A stretch of DNA of 64,000 nucleotides from Camellia lanceoleosa (GCA_025200525.1 JANUSC010000375.1:62001-126000), one strand, 5' to 3'. Numbered from the stretch's first letter, positions 46,466 to 57,884 are shown. Made by a program: numbers and translations. The notes: a model not told the origin generated them from the letters alone.

Positions 46466-48643
46466 AGTTTCCTACATTTGACGCATCATTGCCTCCATCC
46501 TTGATGTATTCTGCTGATCCATCTGACTGACTTGCTCACTGGAGGGGTGGATAAGACCCTTGATCTAGCTTCTTTGATCGGTGATCGTGCCTAACTAGCC
46601 TTCTCTACTGATTACCCTTGAATCGAGTCTTCGACTGACAGAGTCTATTAGCACAAATCTGATGAACCTCAGGGATAGTGGAGCCTTCTGAAGCTATAGT
46701 TCCAGGACTACCTAGCAAAAGAGAAAACCGACAGCATCTTAGCTCAATTTCACTGGAACAGATATAAGCATAGCAGAACGACTGTACTCATTACTGGTCA
46801 CTGTTCCCCAAATCACTGCCCCAAATCACTGAATCTGATACCCTTGAGATATAATCGATCCTCAAAATCGATCTTTGGTGCCCTCGGGCTGATGCAGACT
46901 TGCAAACTGGTATATGCACTCCCTGTAGAGATACACTCTAAAAGCACATAGCATGTAAAAGAGATCCAATACACCCCTATGTTGGGGTAGGGTTTCCCTG
47001 TCCTATTTTGTCAGGAGCTAAGGTTTCACTACGCACGCAGTGGTTTCAAACAACCTAACATCGGGTAAGCAACCTGTCCTAGTTTGGAATAGTCACTATG
47101 GATCCGAATATGCACTAGGTTGAATGGTCAAAAAGGGTGCCCCGGTAAAACCGGGGTTTGTGTTCCCATCTTGGCGAGCCATAACCGTCACCTTATGGTC
47201 ATGCCTTGACAAGACAAGCCTCCGGCAAACCGCCCAGGAATAGCAGATGGCCAACACGGTGTCCTAGGCGCACCAATGCACATGCAATGCAAAGAAACAC
47301 ATAAGTGTAGTCAAAAGCAGATATCACGAGTTGAGTCAAGCTCTCTAAAATCCCAATGAGTCGCGAAGCGTAACACGTCAGCGGGGAACCTCGCTTCTGA
47401 TTCGGACTCTTTTGTGTCGGCTCTAAATCTAAACCAAAGAGTCCAAATCCGGCAAATCGTTTGAGAAACCAGATTTTCTTGAAAAGTAGTGCCAAACATG
47501 GACTGCTTTGCCAGATTACAGAGTCGCCACCTAAATATTTTTAAAATAGGAAATTTAGGAAACCACGACTCGGTGCGAAGGCCACGTGTCCGTCATCACC
47601 AAAGTGGTCTTGGCAAGGAGCTTGGGTACGATCGGGGAAGGTCACTATGAGCACCCCTTTCGCCGGTCCAAGACCGGCCTCTACTAACCGTGATATCCGT
47701 TTTTGAAAACTTTATGCGTTCTTATTCCGGTTATTAACCTAGAATTACTATGTGATGCGCACAACACAAAAGTATAGACCAGATCGCCTAACTTGGAAAT
47801 AAACATTGCATATCCGTTTTGTCTCGAAAAACGTGTTGCTTTCTTTTGCTACTCGCAAGTAGGCTAAAATTCGGATTTCAACGAGTTGTTCCAACTCAGG
47901 CAATCCAACCTCCACCCACAGGCATTCAAACAGTTTATCATGTAAGCACTTAGCCGCATGGCAAGCATACTGTCATGGTAAACATTCACACGCATGCGAT
48001 ATGCTAAAGCCATAAAAACTTACATCGTACTCCGTGCCAAAACAGTAAACTAGTTAGCAAACATGCATGACCTAGTTCATGTTAAGTGGCTAATGCGACA
48101 CATACAAGAGTGTAATCTAAACAGGCTCGGCTAACCCTAAACATGGCACATGAGATGCAACAACTATCACATATTCAATTTGGAATTGAAAGTACGATGC
48201 GGTTTGCATGATGTGCCGAGCCCGATGTATGTAAACGAATGCATGAATGCACGCATGCATTGCATAAGGTATGCTAAAATAAACATGCCCTAGTCCATTA
48301 CCATAAGCAGGTAAATAAAAGGGTTAGAAAGAAATGGGGGTTGGAAGACATACATCCACTCACGCACACTTATTACAATTTTGCCCTCGCTCGAAGGGAC
48401 CAAAATAATAATACAGTCCAACGAATAAATGAATCAATTATTACAAATTCTAATTACTAAATTTAAAGCAAAATAAATGCAATGGGGGCCTCAGCCCTGC
48501 CTTGGGATGCGCGAATGATGGATGCTTGATCCGACTTGCCCGGAAAACCCGTACCGTGCCACTGCTGTTTCTGTTTTTACGGCCCTGCCTCTCCAAAAAT
48601 TCCCAAAGTTTTAGAATACCTCCCAAATGATCTGAAATACCCC

Positions 48644-48750
48644 ACCGGCTGGGGGAAGAGCTCATCGGCCGCTTGTATTGGCCATCGGCTTCTTGTGGTG
48701 GTTATCGGCACAAACAAAGTGCCGATCGGCACATTATACTGCCGGTCGGC
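48644..48750. repeat. LTR4 palindrome array, transcribed side
   Basis: CGG-centred words start at 48644, 48664, 48684, 48704, 48725 and 48745, so five intervals of 20, 20, 20, 21 and 20 bp. The last two are within GCCGATCGGC (48721-48730) and GCCGGTCGGC (48741-48750), exactly 20 bp apart. Sequence between sites is not conserved. Confidence 0.85.
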
Positions 48751-50076
48751 AGAAAGTCCCTGCAGCAGACAGATTGACAGCAGCAGCAAGACAGCAATGC
48801 ATGGCATGGGTTTTGGGGGACATGTAAGCATGGTCATTGCCTCCTATCATGCTTGGGGACTCAAGGAGGTAAGACTCTTGGTTCTTGGGCCACCAATGGT
48901 GCATTTTGATGCATGATAACCCTAAGAACCAAGGTTGCATTTTGATATGAAAATGCATGCAACACAAAAATGCTAACCAAGTCCCTATCATGACAATATC
49001 AAGGGCCTTAGTGACATGGGAATTGAGGTGTGTTTTGTCACCTGGAGTACAAACACCCCTCAATTCCCATACTTGATTTGACACCCCAAACCAAGTGATG
49101 AAATGCCACTATGCAAACATGCAAACATGCAAACTAGGATGTTAGCAAATTAAGTGCCACACAACTAACACATTAGTCATGCAAAATGCTAGAATGTAAA
49201 AAGAGGCTAGTGTGATACAAAAATGAGCTAAGTATGCAATGGGATCAACCAAGTATGCAACTAGCATGTGCTCAAGACTTCATTGACCAAACATGCAACA
49301 ACCATGAAATGAGCATGCAATGGTGGACCAAACACAATGAGGTAGCCCTCAAACTCCTCTAAAATAGTGGCAAAATATGCCTCAAAACATGATTAAAATG
49401 CTACACAAGCATGCTAGTCAATGGACCTAAGTCTAAGGCACCAAAGAGAGTAACTTGACACCACTTACACAACCACTCATGGCATGCATCTAACAACCAA
49501 AAACAGACTTTTAGCATGGAAAATGGCACCCAAACCCTCTTGATGGCAACCCCAAAATGCACTAAACATGGAAGCATGCACAATGCTCTTCTCAAGGCAT
49601 AAAAGACCAACAATTCAAAGCATGGATAGGATGGTAAATAGAGGTTCTTGAACATGATATGAGGACTGAAATACCACCCATAATGATGCCAAATCATGAG
49701 ATCAAGACAAGCTAAACATACTAGAGCTCCATACAAGCAAGGCCTACAAGCCAAAATGCAAGACAACTAAAAGAAGCATGCCAAAAGGGGCCAAAACAGT
49801 GGCTCACAGTCCCTATACACAACAAGGTGATGCTCTTATCTTCATGAAACTAAGTTAAAACATGCAAGAATCATGGTCCCCAAAGCATGGCATATTTCCA
49901 AGCATCAAGGAACATTACAAAGCAAGCATGAGATATATGTTAAGGGGTACAAAACCAACTTAAAACAGAGGTGTAATATGACCTAAAACACCCAAAAAGT
50001 CTCTGAAATGGAGCTAAATACGAGCATGCACACATGCTACTTCATGAGCCAAAAATGAAGGCAAACAAAGGGCCAA

Positions 50077-50158
50077 GGGGAGAGGGGTGTCTCTCCCCTA
50101 TATGAGACTTGAAACCACCTTCCTCACCACTGAAAACCCACTGGTTTTCAGTGGTGAG
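50077..50158 (-). other. LTR4 twin leader hairpins
   Basis: Hairpin 1: GGGGAGAG, loop GGGTGT, CTCTCCCC at 50077-50098. Hairpin 2: CTCACCACTGAAAACC at 50123-50138 pairs perfectly over 16 bp with 50143-50158, with a four-base CACT loop. Both lie about 520-600 bases downstream of the TATA box. LTR5 and LTR7 keep hairpin 1 with different bases, and LTR7 keeps hairpin 2 with different bases. Confidence 0.75.
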
Positions 50159-50673
50159 AAGACCAAATCACCAAGTAAACAAAGCCTTAAGAAAAGAGGG
50201 CTAAAATGGCCAAAGCAAAGCCTAAGAAGGTGAGTTTTCACTCAGATCAAAAAGTGACCTTAATCAATGTTCTAGAGTAAGTAAAAACAAGAGTTTTTTC
50301 AGTTATATACAAAGCTCAAAACACAAAGCAAGATGGGTAGAAACTAGTTGCAAAAAGGGGGAATCTAAAGTAAAGTGTTTACCCTTGAAGATCCCTTGAA
50401 GAACAAAGGTTCCAGCCACTCTCTAGTGATCAAAACCAGCTCAAAACCACAGCAATCAACCTCCCAAGTCTCTCAATCTTGAGCTAAGGTGTAAAGGTGT
50501 GTGTAATTGTGCAAAAGTAAGGTAAAATCACACTTTTTGGCCTAAAATCACACACACAAGAGGAGAGAGAGGGAGAATATAGAGAGAGAAGATATATCAC
50601 ACAGATATATAGATATAAGCTCTGGTTTTGCCTTCCAAAATGCTAACCTTGAGCCAAGAGGAAGAGCTCTCCT

Positions 50674-50680
50674 CTTATAG
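50674..50680 (-). promoter_or_regulatory. LTR4 TATA box (5' LTR promoter)
   Basis: CCTATAAGAGG on the minus strand, within a GAGGAAGAGCTCTCCTC near-palindrome, followed by a CT/GT-rich leader. As this is the 5' LTR of the outermost element, it is the promoter most likely to drive transcription of internal region 3. Confidence 0.7.
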
Positions 50681-50800
50681 GCAAGGAATACTTAGCCACT
50701 AAGCAAGCCAAGGGCTCATCCCTCCATACACGTGTATGGAGGGGAGCAAAAAACTTTACAGCTGCAAGAAAATATCTGATAAAGCAAGTGTACGATTAAG

Positions 50801-50923
50801 GCTCGGCAAAGAGTGCCATTTTGAAAAAAGCAGTAAAGTCGGCACAAAAGAGTGCCGGTCGGCACAATAAAGTGCCGATAGAAGCTTCAGCCAGCCGGTG
50901 GCCTCTAGCCCCAGCCGGTGGTG
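50801..50923. repeat. LTR4 palindrome array, promoter side
   Basis: GCCGGTCGGC-type words start at 50854, 50874, 50894 and 50914, exactly 20 bp apart. A further GTCGGC at about 50838 fits the 20-bp grid, and related words lie at 50801 and 50815. The grid is upstream of the TATA box by about 120-250 bp on the minus strand. Confidence 0.85.
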
Positions 50924-51141
50924 TGTAGGGATGCCTCATAAGGCATTCCCTGCCCTTTCATGGCAAAACACAAGTGTTTGGTGCAAAACCAAACACAAAT
51001 GGTCGAGTTCGGAGGTCCTGAGGCAAGGCGCGCGCAGCCGAGAACTCCGGGAACTCCAAACGAACACAAACATACATAATCACCGAGTGTTCCAACGGTG
51101 ACGTCCAAGTCTTGAGGACGGTCAAAAATGGGGTGTCTACA

Positions 51142-51146
51142 CTAAT
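51142..51146. other. Target site duplication CTAAT (right of array)
   Basis: CTAAT directly after TCTACA, matching 13411-13415. The bases after it continue LTR5. Confidence 0.95.
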
Positions 51147-51362
51147 AAATTTCAAACCGAAGCAAAAGCTAGCTATCTAAGCATGGCAGCTAAGAAAAGT
51201 GATAAAATAGGAGCCTCGAAGTAAGGAGGATGCATGCACGTCCGGTTGCATCGTTCGGAAATCCAATGCAATGCCCCAATTCGCCTCTGTTTGCAATCTG
51301 TTCTCAGGAACTTGCACCAAGCTCCAGAAAGATGAAACTCCACTCTAGGAATACTGTGGGAG

Positions 51363-51466
51363 GGTGGCCGAGCACTTTTGGTCTCCCCATATGCCTGCCG
51401 ACCACTTTTGGTTGTTGAAAAACCGGAAAAGTGGTTGGCTACCATTTTTTCTAGTCGGCCGACCAG
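51363..51466. repeat. LTR5 palindrome cluster, transcribed side
   Basis: GGCC-centred words at 51366 (GTGGCCGAGCAC), 51396 (CTGCCGACCAC), 51437 (GTGGTTGGCTACCA) and 51457 (GTCGGCCGAC). Spacings are 30, 41 and 20 bp. The motif has changed relative to the array LTRs but the GGCC core and position in the LTR are the same. Confidence 0.6.
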
Positions 51467-53642
51467 CTTGTTGTCACTTTTTCGCAATAGAGGGCAAGAA
51501 ACGGGCATGGCAATGTATTTGCAGTATGTGTGTGCACAACCACCCTCCCTATCATGTAATGGACTCAAGGGGGTGTGGTTCTTGACCCTCGGGCCACTAA
51601 TTGCGCATTTTCATGCATGATGGCTGAGAGGCGAAGTTGCACAATTCAATATGGAAATGAATGCACAAGTAAACACATAATGCCTAAAGCTCTATCATAG
51701 GTAATCAAGAGCGTCGGCGACCGGGAATTAAGACACGTTTCATCACTTGAAGTATGAAACGTCCCTCTTTTCCTGTGTTTGGACTAACACCTATTCCAAA
51801 CACGAATGCAAGCAACATGGCAAACATGCAATGTGACTACATGGCATACATAATGCTATGGACCATATGGCATACTCAATGCTCAATGAACTATCATGGC
51901 ATACTCAATGCAAAAAACAACATAACATGCACAACACATTGAGACATGGCATACACAATGCAACAATGGACTTAAACCAAGATGGATAGGCCTCAGCCAA
52001 GCCCAAATCAGTGGCCATAACACCAAGATAAAGACACCAAAATACAAAGCATGCATGCACAATGTATTGGCCACCCAAATAGGCCTAAGAGCACAACTCT
52101 CAAGAGGGCTCAAAGAGTGATAAATGTGCAAGTGTAGTAACACTAAGTGCACTGAAATGAGGTAAGAAATGATGCCAAATCATTCAAACAAAGCAACTAA
52201 AGCATGCAAAAGTCTTAAGGCATGAAAGCTAGCAAAGAGCAACACATAGGAGGCATGCAATACATGGCAAATATGCATGAACCAAGCATGGACAGAGTTG
52301 ACATTGGTCTTAACAAAGGCCAAAATATGCTAAGATGAGGGCCCAAAGTCCTAGGCATGCAAGCATACACACTAAGCTACAAACTAGTCAATCATGCACA
52401 ACGCTTAAAGGCATTCAAAGCATGAATGAAGTGAGAACATGGCAAGTCTATATGCTCTAAAATGTGATGTTTAGTGATGCCAAATCAAGTACACAACACA
52501 AATAAAGCATGCTATGGTGCTCAAAGCTTGAAGCAAGCAAGAGCATTTGTACTATAGCTATACAAAACATGAAGCATATGATTAAGGCAACCTAAAACAG
52601 TCCTAGAACATGTTGATATGAGTCTAAAACATGTATGGATGGAAGCCAAAATGTGCTAGCATGAGGGGCATAAGACATGGAATATGCAAGGCAAATAGGG
52701 TGAATTACACTACACCTATTAGGACCAAACATGATATGACTTAAGCAACAAAAATTAGAGGTATATTATGGCAAAATAACCCCAAAAACACACTAAAATG
52801 ATGGCTCGCAAGCTAAGGCATGAATGCATGCACAATGGCTCATGTTAAGGCATAAAGGACCAACCCTCCAACGCATTGATTGAGTGAAAAATGCATGTGC
52901 ATGGCCATGAAACATGGACTGAAATTACACTACAAATGATGCCAAATCATTGAAATAGGCCAAGTAATGCATGCTAGATGACTCAATATACAAAGCTTAC
53001 AAGCAAGATTGAACCAAAGCTATGCAAAACAAGTCATGGATGACCAAGACAACCAAAATCAGACCTCAAGCATACCAAAACATGGATAAAAGCTTCTTGA
53101 AGTCAAGCCAAAATCATGCTAAAAAGACATGTCACAACATGACGCATGTTAGGCTATTTCATGGATTGCATGGCAAGTGTATGGAGCATGCAAGGGTTAA
53201 CCAAACCAAACCTAAATAGAGGTATGAAATGATAAAATAAGCCCAAGAACATGCTGAAATGGACACAACATAGGCTAAAATGACGAGCCACTTCAAGGAG
53301 CATACAAGGCTAGTGTGTGTGATTTACACTACAAGTGTATAAGGCATGCAAGAGCCAACCAAACCAAGCAAAAAAAGATCTAAGGCATGTTAAAACTACA
53401 CCAAAAATCTACTGAGATGGCCCAAAAACAAGCTAGAAACACATGCTCAAACATGAGGCATACAAGACTAGATTGTGTGATTTACACTACAAGTGTATTA
53501 ACCATGCAAGGGGTGAGCAAACTAAGCAAAAACAGTGGCATGCCTCAGCAAAATAACCACAAATACAAGCTAAGACATGGCCAACACACTTTTACCAAAG
53601 GTGTTCAAACATGAGGCAAATAAAGCATGTATTGAAGACATA

Positions 53643-53667
53643 AAGGAGAGGGGATGGCCCTCTCCTT
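53643..53667 (-). other. LTR5 leader hairpin 1
   Basis: AAGGAGAGGG, five-base loop, CCCTCTCCTT: a perfect 10-bp stem at the place of hairpin 1 in LTR4 but with different stem bases. Hairpin 2 is not preserved here. Confidence 0.6.
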
Positions 53668-54325
53668 CTTAGGACCTTAAAACACCATCCCCAGATTTTA
53701 GTGGTGAGAAGGCCAATACAAGGTGGTCCCGAAGCTCACAAAATAGGCACAAAAATGAGGCCAAACAAGGCCTAAGAGGGGGTAAACAACCCCAAACACA
53801 AAAGTGATCTTAAATAAGGATCAAAAGCATGCAAAAACACAACTTTTATCAGTTATAAGTTAAGCTCAAAACAACATGAAAGATAGGCTAAAAGCTTAAG
53901 CAAGAAAGGGGTATTTAAAGTTCAAAAGCTCACCCTTGAAGACCCTCTTCACTATTGCAACTCTAGCAAGTTTTTTGAGTTTAAACAAGTCCAAGAACAC
54001 CAAGAACAACTCTTTAGCACCTTAGCAACCCAAGGATGGTGTTTTAGTGTGTGTTTGTGTGAAAAAGTAAGACAAAACTACACTTTTGATGAACAAAAAT
54101 GGAGAAACAAGGCAATATAGATACAATGCTATATCTATGCTTCTCAGCTGGTTTTTTCTGAACCTAGAGAAGGAAGGAAGGGCCTTCCTCTTATAGAAGA
54201 GAAAAGGTCAAGCTTCTTGAAGAAGCTAAGCAACAAAGGAATCCCTCTATACACGTGTATAGAGGATGGTTCAATTGCCCTCCAGTTTACAGCTAGAGGA
54301 AAATATCTCCAAAAAGGTGACAAAA

Positions 54326-54420
54326 AGTAGCCGACCACTTAAAGTGGTCGGCCTGCTACTTAAAGTGGTCAGCTGACCACTTGAAGTCGCCTCTGAGAGT
54401 AAAAACTGGTCGGCCATGGT
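54326..54420. repeat. LTR5 palindrome cluster, promoter side
   Basis: Words with a GGCC-like core at about 54329, 54350, 54371, 54388 and 54412 (spacings 21, 21, 17 and 24). Neighbouring sites also form a long inverted repeat, GCCGACCACTT against AAGTGGTCGGC. They lie about 140-220 bp upstream of the TATA box at 54190 on the minus strand. Confidence 0.65.
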
Positions 54421-55097
54421 GGGAGAGAGTCCAGGCACCAAAAGCAAGCAAGTGGAGTGGTGGTCGACCAGAAAAGATGCCCCAAAGACCAAGAAAGCCA
54501 GTTGTCTGAACAGAAAACTAGTTGGCAGAAGGAAAAGTGGTCGGCCAGAAGAAATACTGGTCTCCCACCCTTGAGTCAACTTCCAAACAAGGAAACTAAG
54601 GTTTGTACCAAAAAAAAAAAGCCAAAGCGGATGCAAGACGAGAAATTAGGAGGCAAAACACGCGGCCAAAAGTCCTGAAAACTAGCTGGCGAGCATCCAA
54701 AGTGGTATGCAACCACAAAAGTGGTCTCCCGGACCACAGTGTCCCTCTAGGTAGAGGCAACAAGGTGTGGTTCAAAAACCGCACCAAACAGAGAACGTTA
54801 AGCGGTCTCGAGACAAGGCGCACGGCCAAAGGCTCCAAAAATCGAAAATTAGTCTCCAAACAGGAAAAGTGGCCTGTGACCACTAAGAGATGGTCTACAA
54901 GACCTCTCCCTCCCTCCGGGAAGAGGAAACAAGATTCGGTCCACAAACCGAGCCGAAGCACGAAGAGTTCAGAGGCCCGGAGGCAAGGCTCTCAGCCAAT
55001 ACTCCAAAACCTGTAAACGAGCACAACATGCATCATCACCGAGTGCTCAATCGATGACGTCTGAGTCTTAAGGATGGTCAAAAATGGGGTGTCTACA

Positions 55098-55102
55098 GTG
55101 AG
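55098..55102. other. Target site duplication GTGAG (right of LTR5)
   Basis: Matches 12208-12212 and directly follows the LTR5 end GTCTACA. Confidence 0.85.
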
Positions 55103-57884
55103 GCACATAAAATATACACTATTTTACCCACTTTGGAATGTTTTGATTCCATGTTTGTTTGAAAAGAGTTTTGAACATGTGCTACTTGAAAAAGCGAGTT
55201 CATATGTATATTAATCAAAATCATCCCAATTTAAGCGAATTAGCCTTCATCCACAGGCATTCAAAGAGATATTTCAAATAAGCACTTAGCCTCAAGGTAA
55301 TATGCTTGATATGGCAACATAAACACACATGCAATATGCTAAAACAAAAAATGCTCACCTAGTACTCAATCGAGGCAAGCCAAAGAAAAGAAAATAATTA
55401 GAAAAATGCATGCTCTACTATATGCAAGTGACTAATGCAACACATACAAAATACAACTACTAGGTTCGGTTTCGTAACATGACACATGGCTCAACTCAAA
55501 GCATGCGATAGCACACGTATTCAAGTAAGTAGGAAATGACAATAAAGTTAGAGTGATGAACCGAACCCGATGCATGCAAAAATGGATATTTACACATGGT
55601 AATGATATGAAACCAAAATATGATACTACATGCAACCATCGTAAGCAAGTAAATAAAAGGGAGAAAGAAATGGTAGTTGGAAGACATACACAATATTACA
55701 AGTGTGCCCTCATACAAGAGGGTCCTAATGAATGTCCTACTTTGCTAAATATTACAACACTGAATAAATGAATAAGCTAAATTAACTAATTATTACAAAT
55801 CCGAATTAAGCTAACTACTTAATTAAAACATATAAATTTTAAAGCACTAAATTAATAGGATAGGAGGCGAGGAGCTGCGAGCACACAAATAAGAACATCC
55901 TCCCGGAAACCTCTCTGTTTGCTGCCAGATTCTGTTCTATTTTGCAGTTAGAAAATTATTATGTTTTTGCCTTAGCTTCTATTCTGTTTTACAATAAAAA
56001 TACCACTGCCTGTACAACAAAAGATGGTTGGCTGACCTTGAGAAATGGTCAACCGGATAGAAAGGTGGCTGGCCGGCCGTCCATTGTTTTTGGGTTCTGC
56101 CCTGCTGCCACGGAATCAAAACAGAGCAAAAATAGAGTGTTTTCAATAGATGTTTATCCTCTTTGCCTTCCCTATCATGAAGATGAACAAGGGAGGGGTA
56201 GATTTGATTCACAAATTATCAATTATCTCAAATTTGTTGCATGATGATCTATGAACCGATAGGACAAAAGCTTAATAAATGGAAATGAAAGACCAACAAG
56301 ACCCCATCCTTATCATGGAGTTACCTCAAGGGAAGTGGTTGACATTACTTCTTGAATCACTAAACATCACCACAAAGTATGTAATGATTCAAGACTCAAT
56401 GGGTTCAATATAACGTCCGATTGAACCCAACTCAATTTTATTATCTTTTACATATTTTACTTCAATTTTATTAGCCCTTTTTCATAACCTTTCCATTTTC
56501 TTTTTTCTTCATTTTGTCTAAAAGTGAAAGTTACGTCCACTAAGTGCAAAAAAGCGATAAAGAGAAGTATTAAACAAGAAGTTGTGCTTAACATAAGAGA
56601 GATATAATGTATTGGTAATGATCTTTCGAAGAGATTAAACCATTAAGCATGGAAAGTCTTTTTCTCATGCCTTGAGCAACAAACTAGTGTTTAAGACAAC
56701 TCTTAATCAAAGAAAGCAAAGAAGGGAGGGAAGTTGCAGAGATGATTATGCAAAGGTGATCATGAAAAATATGAAAATTTACATGGAAATTATGTAAAGA
56801 AAGCTGTCAACTCAAATAGATTGGTGTCTATGGCCTAAACCACCAAATCTATGTGGACTTACAACAATACAAGTATGGTATTTAAAGCATAACTAAGTAA
56901 ACATGCTAAACAGCCCTTAAATAGCACAAAACAGTGTTGAAAATCAGTTTGAAAAGCCAGCAAAAGTAAACCAAAAAAAGAAGAGAACAAAACTACTAAG
57001 CAAACCTAAGGAAGGATGGCTAACCCCTTTCCTTTTTGGACATTTAAATCACATATTTTAGCCTATGAAAACGCTGAAAATCAATAGCTAAAAGCAAAGA
57101 AACAAGTGGGAAAAACAAGGATATAAGCTATGGGATAAGGTTTAAGAAAAGGTGGTTAACCCCTCCACCTTTGGTAGCTTTTTAATCACAAGTTTCAGCA
57201 TTTAAATTCAGTCCAAAATAGAGTATAAACAAAAACAAAATGAGAGGAAAAGAGTAGTGTAAATAAGGGAGAAGATGGAAAAAGCTATACCTCTTGAAGA
57301 GAGGATATTCTTTGGTTCACAAACCACAAAATGATCACCCTCAAGAGCTACAATTTTGGCTCAATAATCTCAGCAAAAAGCCTCAAAATTTTGGTTAAGG
57401 AAGTGTATGTATAGTGTATGTATATTGCAAGGTAGAGAGGGAGATTGTTTGGCAAGTTTTGGGCACTTGGCAAATTTTTCTAACCTAAAACCATGAGGGG
57501 TGGTAATTTATTTATAGAAAAACAGGTTCTTCTGTCGAAAATATCCGTATTGAGCTAGCTGGTGCAAGGCATACACATGGGGGGACAGCTGGCTGCAAAA
57601 TATCTGCTGGCCGCTGGATATGGCCGGCTGGCCATGGAGAGGGACGACCAACCAATAAAAATTGGCATGCCGGCCACCATTTGGCTAGCAGGCCTCTGAG
57701 TGGTCAGGCTAAAAAAAAAAATAGGTTTTGGTTCGAAGGAGATGTAAGGTTTAGGCTCTGAAGCTTGGAAACTGAAACCTTTTGCTGAAGAAATTGAACG
57801 ATTTGGACAGCGTAACAATTCATCATTGAGTGTTCACCATGAGGCATCCAAGTCTTAACGGTGGTAAAAAATGGGGTGTCTACA
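55103..57884 (-). repeat. Solo LTR6, right part (U3 side)
   Basis: Continuation of 11774-12212, ending ATGGGGTGTCTACA at 57884. It has a TATA box at about 57511-57517 (CTATAAATA on the minus strand), a hairpin AAAGGTGG/CCACCTTT near 57147-57172, and palindromic GGCCGGC-type words near 56025-56080 and 57551-57720. No protein-coding gene is present; the 100-codon frame at 55942-56244 lacks features. Confidence 0.8.
57551..57720. repeat. LTR6 palindrome cluster, promoter side
   Basis: GCTGGC, GCTGGCCGC, TGGCCGGCTGGCCA and GCATGCCGGCCACC words recur at about 18-22 bp steps around 57588, 57606, 57628 and further. The GGCC core resembles LTR7 more than the array LTRs. It is upstream of the TATA box on the minus strand. 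Confidence 0.55.

Larger units (their letters stand above)
39793..47369 (-). mobile_element. Array internal region 3
   Basis: Same order as regions 1 and 2: damaged PBS 47346-47364, gag pseudogene 45060-46465, pyrimidine tract 43880-44026, polypurine-like motifs at 43502-43604, satellite 40081-42083 and polypurine tract 39793-39805. It contains odd CTTTG or TTCTTTG strings where copy 2 has CAG or CTG repeats (for example 46360-46430). Confidence 0.9.
13416..51141 (-). mobile_element. Tandem array of Tat/Ogre-like non-autonomous retrotransposons
   Basis: The order is LTR1 - internal 1 - LTR2 - internal 2 - LTR3 - internal 3 - LTR4, all on the minus strand, with a period of about 11.3 kb. Each LTR starts (minus strand) TGTAGACACCCCATTTTT and ends CGTGTTACA or a variant. 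Each internal region has a PBS, one gag gene and a 3' region with satellite repeats, and no pol. A single CTAAT duplication flanks the array. One insertion followed by unequal recombination between LTRs explains this; three separate insertions do not. Confidence 0.95.
47370..51141 (-). repeat. Array LTR4 (about 3.77 kb), 5' LTR of the array
   Basis: From GTAACACGTCAGCGG at left to GGTGTCTACA at right, followed by the CTAAT duplication. It is the outer 5' LTR on the minus strand. It has the clearest palindrome arrays (48644-48750 and 50801-50923), perfect hairpins (50077-50098 and 50123-50158) and a TATA box at 50674-50680. It shares AGAGTAAG, AGTCAATGG and GGTAGCC variants with LTR1, as expected for the two outer, original LTRs. 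Confidence 0.95.
51147..55097 (-). repeat. Solo LTR5, right part (U3 side)
   Basis: Continuation of 12213-13415, ending with AAAATGGGGTGTCTACA at 55097, so the minus-strand LTR start is TGTAGACACCCC. It has a TATA box at 54190-54196 (CTATAAGAGGAAGG on the minus strand), hairpin 1 at 53643-53667, and clusters of AGTGGTCGGCCGACCACT-type palindromes near 51363-51466 and 54326-54420. The middle (51,700-53,600) is rich in 'aagcatgcaa' phrases. There is no protein gene; frames such as 54271-54636 are chance. Confidence 0.85.

Noticed and set aside
54271..55016. Frames of 121-137 codons on both strands in LTR5
   Set aside because: They overlap on opposite strands within U3 of a solo LTR, are rich in the palindrome words, and have no counterpart in other LTRs.
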